Below, piece by piece: positions 54,469 to 62,654 of a stretch of DNA of 64,000 nucleotides (position 1 is the stretch's first letter; the number at the start of each line of letters is the position of its first letter). Position numbers and translations under genes: made by a program. The stretch is from NCBI RefSeq assembly GCF_000801105.2, contig NC_079518.1, positions 19,386,800 through 19,450,799 on the forward strand. The letters run 5' to 3'. Below the pieces are notes generated by a model that did not search any database, was not told where the DNA came from, and was given only the letters and a program-made list of their open reading frames with translations. Source of the stretch: Raphanus sativus (taxonomy: Eukaryota; Streptophyta; Magnoliopsida; Brassicales; Brassicaceae).

Positions 54469-56190
54469 CTCACGTCCAGGACAACCACAACACCAACACA
54501 AGGGAGGATACAGTTCCTCAACACTTCGGTCAACCTAGGAATTCACCATCGATCGACATCGTTTCAACACCATCGATCGACGGCGGATATCCCGGATCGA
54601 TCGACAGACCAAGAGTCAGATCGCCCGACAGACGATTGGAGTTTGGACAACGTGCCTTCAATACTGATGGATCGAGGAGATTCAAATGGGAAGCTAAGGA
54701 TGAATATGGTGTCTACAGAGATGAGTTTGACTATGCTAGAGGAGTTGATGGTGAGATCATCCATGTTACCAAGGAGCAAGTAAAGAGAATTCTGGATAGA
54801 GCCTCCCTTTTTCACAGAGGTTGCTTACGCCTTCCAGTACACACACGCCCTTACCATGCATACATACCACCAGCAGTACCCTATAGTAGAGAGGAGATAG
54901 ATGATATGGTGACTGATGTATGGAGAGCGCAGGCACACCTTGAGGCAAACATGCACACATTGGTGGAAGACACTTTCCAGCCTTTGGATGTCAGTTACAA
55001 GGACTTCCAGAGTGATATTGCTGAGGTAAGAGTGGAGCTTGGAAACATATTAACCATGCTTGAGAAAGAGGTTACGCCACCAGTATCGACCGACAAAGTA
55101 CGTGTACCATCAATCGACATCGTCAAGACTACATCCATGGACCGACCAGAATGTTCATCACCTAAGAGAGATGAATGGGAGGTTGCTTACATCAATACAC
55201 GGATTGGAGACGTGTACAGCCCTCTCAACAACAATGTCGAATGGTTCAGCAAGAGGATCGATCTTCTACAGAAAGAGCTAGCATCAATTCGCAAGAAAGA
55301 ACAAGCTAAGAATGCTACTTTTTCATCGATCGACACACTGAATTCACCGTCGATCGACACAAGGATCACAGAACTGGAAGATAGGATGAAAGCATACAAA
55401 GAGAAGCATGATCTTTTAAGTTCACCTATCATGCGATACCTGGATACACTGTCACGACAGCTGAACGAGCTACAAAGAGACATGAGCATAGTTCACGATC
55501 ATCTTGGTCGTCATGACAGAACCGCGACATCGATCGACAGGCCTAGACTAATATCGATCGACATCGAGCCACCACCAGCAAAGAGAGCATGCTCCACAGC
55601 AGAAGTTTATGAGATCAAACATAAGCTGTACGAAGCCCTGAATTCTATGGAGGAGAGACTCATAGAACAAAGTGATGACATTGACAACACCCTCAACGAA
55701 AGAGTGACCAACCTCTGTAGAGCTACTGTTCTATTGAAGAATGAGATAAGCAATATGCAGAGAATTCTTGCGTACCAAGGCGACCGCTCAGAATCAATCG
55801 ACACAGATGATACTGAGTCGACCGACAGAGATCCCAGCGAAACGACCGACGCACAAGTTGTAGCATCGATCGATACAGAATCCTTGGCAGATCAGGATCA
55901 ACAGATTCAAGACCAGCACGAAAACGAACAACATGAAGAACTACCTGAGGATTCAAGATTTGATTTCTATCAGCATCAGGTAGACACTGAAGATTTGGTC
56001 AGAAGGTTGCTAGTCATCAAAGCAGATTTAGCAAAGATATATCCTACAAGGACAGGCTCAGATGATGTCACAAGAAGCTTCACTGGTGCTAAGTCCAAAG
56101 ATGAGGGAAATGTTTGCCCAACAGCAAACAACAACCCCCACTGCACCCCATGAGTCACTCACCTACCACAGTCAAGCTAGATGACTATAA
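54469..56190 (+). pseudogene. SID-rich region of F, C-terminal part
   Basis: Continues the frame broken by E: HVQDNHNTNTREDTVPQHFG, then three SID motifs (PSIDIVSTPSIDGG), the second internal repeat (54699-54794, DEYGVYRDEFDYARGVDG) and a conserved block LFHRGCLRLPVHTRPYHAYI. Several coiled-coil segments follow (KRIDLLQKELASIRKKEQA; ITELEDRMKAYKEKHDLL; KHKLYEALNSMEERLIEQSD) separated by SID motifs, then an acidic tail. It runs open for 505 codons to 56153, the longest undamaged stretch of F. A different frame at the end reads HESLTYHSQAR before a stop at about 56180. Confidence 0.82.
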
Positions 56191-57412
56191 CAAAGCGCTG
56201 AGTGGGAGGCAACCCACTATTTGATCCAAGTAGAATGATGATTCCATCGACCGACACTCACCATTCATATCGCTCGACACCACACGACCATTACTAACGA
56301 TCGACGTACACCAATCGATCGACACCTTGTCCATCAAGTTTATTCATTCTAACTTGTTATATTTATTAATTATGATTTATTTTATTTACCTCACCACCGG
56401 CTGTGTTACACTGGGACAGTGTAATTTAAGTCTGGGGGGAGTTTACTAATATGTGTTTTTATTATGGTTTTTATAAATTGTTTTTCAAAATTATTTTTCG
56501 CATAAGTATTAAATAGGAACATTGATATAGATTTATATTTGATTGTCTGGCCACTCTTTAGGACCATTCTAGATTACTGATTACAGATAGTACTAAAGAT
56601 GCTAAAGTGGATCAACCTGCCATCTATATTCACTAGCTAAGATTGTTTGAAGGAACCAAAGCTGACCTCCAACACTAATACTGACTTATTTGCTTGTCTT
56701 GGGGCTTGGAAATCACATGATCAGAATCCTCCTACAAGTCTGGAAGGTAAAAAGTCTGTGTGTTTCTGGTTCCCTTCCTTCTCTCTCTTCAGCGTCTCGA
56801 GATCTAACTTTATGTTATAAAAGATTGAAATGAGAGGCAGAGGGGTAGGAGTGTCTCCCGCGACCCCAGTATTCTAAATCTCAAGGATGATCACACATTG
56901 TGGAAACAAGGGATAGGTTAAGTACCGAACCCCATTATTCGCTACACTTTGCCAAAAATGTATGAGTTACAATGCAAATGTCAATGAAATGGACTAGATG
57001 ACCTATGTGGCATCGAAACCTGTTGAAATTGAAACTAATAAGAGATTCAGAGAAGAGAGAAGAGGGGAGAAAGGGACCAGAGAAGACTACATGTGTGTTC
57101 AGATACTTGTTTGAGTTGAACCCATGTGTCCTTTGATCGATACTCCCAAGGTAAAGTCTGCACTTTTATTTTATGTTAAGAAATGAGGTTAGTAGAGGGG
57201 AATGTCAGATGAGATTTGCTAAGTTGTTGACTAGATGAGTTTGGTTGCTAAGCTAGGATAAGGCATAATGAACTTTTGTGATTAGGATGTTTAGACATGA
57301 ATTGCAACCCCATAGAGTGATGACTTCAATATTTTGAATCTTTGAGTTCCTGTTGTTTTCAAACCTTTTCCAAAGACTACTGGATTTTACCCGTTTTTAA
57401 GTCTGGGGGAGT
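56191..57412 (+). other. 3' non-coding region of F with two polypurine tracts
   Basis: Homologous to E's 3' region. Polypurine tracts AAGTCTGGGGG occur at 56428 and at 57399 next to the LTR, 971 bp apart. Four SID-type DNA words (56245-56325) occur past the last stop. No ORF. Confidence 0.78.
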
Positions 57413-58722
57413 TGATATACCATGGATTTTACCCGTTTTTAACCATGGTATACTAGTATTTTATTATATATTTAATCTGTTTTCTAGCCTGTTAGGTATG
57501 TTTTCAGGTTCAGGAACATTTTGTGAGAAATTGATGTTTTTGGAGCATTTTGGAGTACAAGAGATGGTATATCCAGTTGACCATTCAAGACTAAGTCGGA
57601 AGTCAACATTGCTATTATAATCGATCGATACTCATCCTGAGTTGTCGATCGATGTAGCTGAGAAGATCCGCGTACTAGAAGATTATAATCGATCGATACA
57701 CATCCAGTGTTGTCGATCGATATCGAAGACGAAATGGTTTAGCCGACTACTTCACCAAGACTTCACCAAATTACGAGATTGCCCCTGACGAGTTTTTAAC
57801 CTAATGGAAATGCTCAAATATTCCTATTAAGTGTTTTTTTACGGCAACCTTCGAAAGAAGCAAGCTTTTGACAACCCTCAAGAGAAAAGCAGAGAGTGTG
57901 AGAGAGAGACTAGAGTTTTATTTGTTTTGAGAGATTGGAAAGATTTCTCATCTCCTTTTGTATTTCTACTTTATTCTATCTATGCAATTCTTTTATCTAT
58001 CTATTGTTATGAATTGCTTAGCTATGTCTGAGTAGTCTACTTGTTAGATCTAGGGTTCAAATAGGTTTGTGGGATTAGCCCCAAACTATAATTGCTAAGT
58101 TGTGATACTCATCAAATGGATTGCACCCTATGCTTGTTTTAGATTAGCTAACTAGAACATAGATCACTAGGATCTTTGATTATCTTGAATTATCCATTTG
58201 AGCTTGCCTGTCTCCCGTTGAGAAGAGCGACAGCTCCTCCTTGAGACCTTGTGTTCATACTCGGCTCGCGCCTAGGCAGATCTAGAAGCCGTCGATCGAT
58301 ATCCCGACAGGTGAATCGATCGGTGCTGCGAAAGGTGTATCGCTCGATATCTCAAAATGATATCGACCGACTCTTTTTCTGCGCCAACATTACGACAGTT
58401 GAGGCCAGAGATCTAGATTATTTAACCAGTGATACTTCACTTGAGTTAAGCGGCTGAGATCTATAGTATCATGCAAGCAACTTGTTAAAGCATTTATAGA
58501 GATTATAATCTCCATTCCTGAATTGAAACCCTATGTCTAGCACTCTTTATCACATTTAAACAACCCATCATATTGTTAGTTAGAGCAACTGCCTTGCTCA
58601 TTTTAGGAATTGTTACTTTTATTTAATTGGTTCCCTAGTTCCTCGTGATTCGATCCCTAAGTACTACAGATGTACCTCTTATTTGAGAGCGTAAGCTCTA
58701 CTGGGTAATTTGAGCACTATCA
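57413..58722 (+). repeat. Right LTR of element F (1,310 bp)
   Basis: TGATATACCATGG...GAGCACTATCA, preceded by the polypurine tract. Contains TCGATCGA words at 57621-57725 and 58295. About 45 bp shorter than the left LTR. Confidence 0.9.
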
Positions 58723-59695
58723 TTAGGTCAGGCCCTAAAGGACCATATATCTTAGCAAACCCCATATACTAGGGAGATTACTCTCATGGGTGTACGACAT
58801 ATAAGGAACAGGTCTTATTAACCCAGACGTGGAAAGTAGTGTGTTGGTGTGAAGTCGCTCCGCGGGGCAGGCCCACACTAGCACCGTAAGTCTGAGCGTG
58901 ACCTTTTCTACAGAAAGGTAGAGTGCAGCATTGAGATTCATGAGAGTGGCCTATACCTCCGGGTGGCAGAGTGCGGTTTCTCAATAACAAGATCGGTAGT
59001 GGTTCTCCCATGGGGAGCAGAATACGATCACAAACCTCCCATAATGCATACGGCCTCAGTGTCTATGAAGAACCTCCGGGTTCAGTACGGCCTCAGGGTC
59101 TATAAAAGAACCTCCGGATTCAACACGGCCTCAGGGTCTATAAAGAACCTTCGGGTTCAATACAGCCTCCAGGTCTGTAAAGAATCTCCGGATTCAAGAT
59201 CATCTAAGGGTTGATCAAGGACTTTCGGGTCTAAATGATCTTTGGATCTAATAAGAACCTCAGGGTTCAAGGATATTTGAATCCAAATACCAACCTTCGG
59301 GTTTGCCAAGGACCTCAGGGCTCAAAGGCATCAACCTCCGGTCCTAGGACCTAAAGATTAAACCCCACTACTCAGAAACCTCAGGGTTCAATGAGAAAAC
59401 CTTCGGGTTCAATAAAACGGCCTTCGGGCCTAGGTAAGGGACCTCAGGGTTCATGGCCTTAAGAACCTCCGGGTTCTATGGCTCAAGAACCCCAGGATTC
59501 AAACCGAGTTAGAACTCTAGGGTTCTAAGCAAGGATGTTTTATTCCAAAACTAAAACTCAGGTTTTTTAATATTGGATTACAAGATCTAATGCTTCTCTA
59601 ATTATTTCAGGGCTCAGTCAGTTTACTAACAGGATCCATGTCCTAGACTCTGATATCTTTCCAAGGGGGCCAACCCTTCCTACAAACCTACACGT
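58723..59695 (+). repeat. Tat relic J2: 3' spacer with mini-hairpin array
   Basis: Non-coding. 58735-59040 resembles J1 at 29440-29740. From 59070 to 59535 runs an array of more than twenty short inverted repeats, among them GAACC-TCCG-GGTTC (59070-59083 and 59463-59476), GAACC-TTCG-GGTTC (59145-59158), GAATC-TCCG-GATTC (59182-59195), GAACC-TCAG-GGTTC (59255-59268) and GGCC-TTCG-GGCC (59419-59430). It is bounded by the LTR of F on the left and of H on the right. Confidence 0.8.
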
Positions 59696-60222
59696 TGTGG
59701 GAACCGAAATTCGCACTGTCGATTTTAATGAATAAAAAACAGAGGAAAGCCAAGTTAACCCGACTTTCCCTAAAGGTCCGGATTCTCTGCGACAACCAAC
59801 GACAAGTGATCAAATAAATGCGGAAAGGTTTTATTAAGATTTGAGACTGGACCTTAAGGAAGGCTACCTACGTACCCCTTTCGAGGATCAAGTCGGACGT
59901 AGTTCAGTTGGAAGGGTTTGAACAAGAGATCGAACTGCCTGGCGGAGTTCGTCTAGTACGAGCGTTTGTCATAGAAACGGGCGTGTCGAGAATAACGCCT
60001 AGGGTTTCTATGTGCGGAACTCTGAGTAAAATGATTGTTAGATTCTTCCGAAGGAACAGAAGTCTGCGGACAAGATGAAGGTAGAACGAGACGCGGCCAG
60101 ACGCCTAGGTCATGCCTTGCTAGTCTAACCACCTAAGTTCTAAGTTCCATCGGTCTAAAATCTCGGATCTGATCTCTAAGACTCTCAATTTTCTTCTCGT
60201 CTTTGTTTCTCTCCTCAAGCTG

Positions 60223-60232
60223 ATTTATATAC
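60223..60232 (-). promoter_or_regulatory. TATA box in LTR of H
   Basis: GTATATAAATCAGC on the minus strand, in a sharp AT-rich dip between GC-richer parts of the LTR. Confidence 0.55.
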
Positions 60233-60750
60233 TCCTCCTTATGACGGTCTATTCTCCTTTGGGCCGCGAAGCGGGCTTTTTCCATTTTCGTCGGCCTTCA
60301 TGTTTATCGGGAACTTGACATTTATCTTCTGGAAACTTGACATTTATCCTTCTTGAAATTTAGCATTTATCTTGTTATGTAAAGATAAACGTAAATCGTC
60401 GTATCTATCTCAGATAATCGTAAGCGGACTGTCCGATCGCGTTTGGTCCCTTTCGGGCCGTCTCTAGGACTTCCGTTGTTTTCTACGATTTCTTCGGAAG
60501 ATCTTCAATCCTTCGTAGAGTTGAGATGAGTGGTGTCTTAAGATAAACATCACTGTTTTGCACGAAGAATTTAAGATCTTCCTTCCCGTTGATATCTTAC
60601 GAGTTTCCGAAGTGTTTCCGATGATCTTTGTTTGGAGTAAGAACATAAGTTTTGTACGCGGAATTCAATGATTCGTTTCGCGAAAACTTGGGAAAGACGC
60701 AAAGTACAGACTCCTGACGGCCGGGGCCTAGAACTTATGCACGGAAGCTT

Positions 60751-60935
60751 GTCGCCCGACGACCCGAGCCAGCAGGGGCTAGCCGCCCGGCGGCCATGGC
60801 CAGCACGGGCGCTAGCCGCCGGCGGCCACGGCCAGCACGGGCGCTAGCCGCCCGGCGGCCACGGCCAGCAAGGACGCTAGCCGCCGGAGGCCACGGCCAG
60901 CACGGGGGCTAGCCGCCCGGCGGCCAGGACCTCGG
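60751..60935. repeat. GC-rich ~34-bp minisatellite in LTR H
   Basis: About five units of the type CTAGCCGCCCGGCGGCC then ACGGCCAGCACGGGCG. Very CpG-rich and itself palindromic (GCCGCCCGGCGGC). Confidence 0.9.
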
Positions 60936-61329
60936 CGAGGGCTTCGATTTGATATCTTGCTCGTTTTCTGGGTCCTCACGGTTTGAGAGAACGGGCTCTT
61001 TGAAGTTTCAAGGCGGATTCCTTGTCGTTCGGCCTGTCCAAACTTAGATTACTTCTCGTTTCTTCCGTATACTTTCGTATGGTCGTGTCATATCAGCTAC
61101 GGACCTAATGTCTCTCGGTTCTTCTTGATTGTATCATCGAAGTTTTACGACTAAATCTGAGTTGGTGTTCTCGGAAAGTTTATCGTGTAAAACAAGAACG
61201 ATCGACTTTAACATAGGTTTTTTAAGCTATTCGACTTGTTTTGCTTTCGATGCTTGTTTTATGGAAAGTCCGCACACGATAAATATTTTTTAGCCGTTGA
61301 TTTCGAGATAACCGTTTTTGACCCCAACA

Positions 61330-61346
61330 GTTAGCCCCCCAGCATG
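61330..61346 (-). other. Polypurine tract of element H
   Basis: TGCTGGGGGGCTAAC on the minus strand immediately before the LTR start TGTTGGGGTC. Confidence 0.75.
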
Positions 61347-61508
61347 CATGATGCGGGAGCGATTTTGTGTGCAGAAGATTTGAAAATCGAAATTTTCGGC
61401 TAGGAATATTTTATTCCGAAAAACTCTACCACCTTTGATTTCTTATAAGTAGCACCCCATTCCCCTCTCATTTTTCACTCACTCTCCTCTTCTCAAATTT
61501 CAGAAAAT

Positions 61509-62654
61509 ATGGCTTTCTCTCTAAATGAAAAGAAAGATTCCGATGTCAAAATGAGTGAAACTAACCAAGGCTCGCCGGCGCAGGATGCTCCTGCCCTTAC
61601 GCAGACATTCGTCGAGGGGTTCAGTTCTTTTCAGGACAAGATGGAGCGACGCCGTGCTGAGATGGAGTCTAGCGTGGCAGGTCCTAGTGCTACTTCCGTT
61701 CCGACTTCTGTGGCTCCGACTCTCGGATCCGATGTCGCTTTAACTCCGGATCCCGCGGTTCTGGCTCTTGGACCCGACGTTACTCCAGTCCCGATCTCTA
61801 CAATTCCAGCCTTTGGATCCGATGTCCCTTTCTGCTGGAGAAATTGTCGTTCCGGAGCAAGCACCCGATGTCCAGGAACGCCCTGAGGGCTCCCCTTTCG
61901 CGCCGATAGCGGTTTCGGAGGATGCGGTGGAAGTCATGCCTCCTCCTCCAGAAAAGAAGAGGGAGATCGTCTTGGGACTTCCCGCGTCCAACGCTGTTCC
62001 ACCATCGAAGGGACGTTCAAGAGCTGGGGTTGCCGGATCAGCGAAGAGAAAAAGGTGTACTAAGAGTGAGGAGGGCGAGGATTTCGGCGAATCGCAACAT
62101 CGCTCCAAGGTATTTCGTGAAACCCCTTTCTTTTGTTGACTCCTTGATTCTCACCTTCTCTCGTGTGATCAGTTTGTATCGTTGATCCACGGGATGCTTG
62201 CGATTGCGGACTGGAGGTCACACGTTTGTCCAAGGAGCTGGATTCGTCGCGGGAAACTTTGAAGCGCACCGAGGCTGTGCTTCAATCGATTGAGAGCACT
62301 CATGCTGCCCAGACGTCAACGCTCGAAGCTAGGATCAGCGATCTCGAGCGTGATCTGGGAAAGACTGTGAGCTCGCTGCTCAAGGCGAAGGAGGAGAAGA
62401 AGAGCAAGTCCTCGGAAGTTCGACATCTTAAGAGGCGGATTCAGCGATTCGAGGAGATGGGAGTTTGCACTGCGACGGAGCTTGCCGGCCCGTCATCCTC
62501 GGGTACCCTGGTCCCGAGTTCGGAAATTCCAGAGGTTCAGGATGCTGGAATCGTTGCGGACAAAGGCGGTGAAGAGGTCGGCGAGGGCGATGGCGAGGCT
62601 GTTCCTGCTTCGGGTGAGTCGGAGAATGAAGGCGGTGTTCCGGAGGACGCCTAG
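61509..62654 (+). pseudogene. Antisense extra ORF of Tat element H
   Basis: Starts at ATG 61509 (MAFSLNEKKDSDVKMSETNQ). A Pro/Ser/Thr-rich region with GSDV repeats follows; a frameshift near 61830 leads to a basic segment (SAKRKRCTKSEEGEDFGES). A likely intron is 62110-62172 (GTATTT...TGATCAG). The second exon has a coiled coil (LSKELDSSRETLKRTEAVL; STLEARISDLERDLGKTVSSL) and a Gly/Glu-rich tail ending at TAG 62652-62654. Position, antisense orientation and coiled coil match the extra ORF of element B, but no Transposase_28-like part is seen. There is a TATA-poor leader with CACTCACTCTCC upstream. Function unknown. Confidence 0.6.

Larger units (their letters stand above)
37655..58722 (+). 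mobile_element. Non-autonomous Athila-related element F (gag-protease-SID), split by element E
   Basis: About 9.0 kb without the nested E. The order is LTR, gag, protease, long SID-rich coiled-coil region, 3' non-coding region with two polypurine tracts, LTR. No RT, RNase H or integrase is seen anywhere in it. The LTR start, polypurine tract and 3' non-coding region are shared with the complete element E, which suggests F-type elements use E-type enzymes. The left LTR is preceded by its own polypurine tract and followed by no primer site, so the left side was rebuilt by recombination. Confidence 0.8.
59696..61329 (-). repeat. 3' LTR of Tat element H (1,634 bp)
   Basis: Minus-strand ends TGTTGGGGTC (61329) and GGTTCCCACA (59696). 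A polypurine tract lies next to it on the right. It contains a GC-rich minisatellite (60751-60935) and a TATA box on the minus strand (about 60223-60232, TATATAAAT). A block TACCTACGTACCCC...GGATCAAG...ACGTAGTT (59852-59900) also occurs in element B at 16961-17001. Left flank is J2. Confidence 0.8.

Noticed and set aside
59070..59535. Hairpin array as a series of bacterial-type terminators or tRNA-like genes
   Set aside because: No U-tracts follow the stems, no cloverleaf can be drawn, and the genome is a plant.
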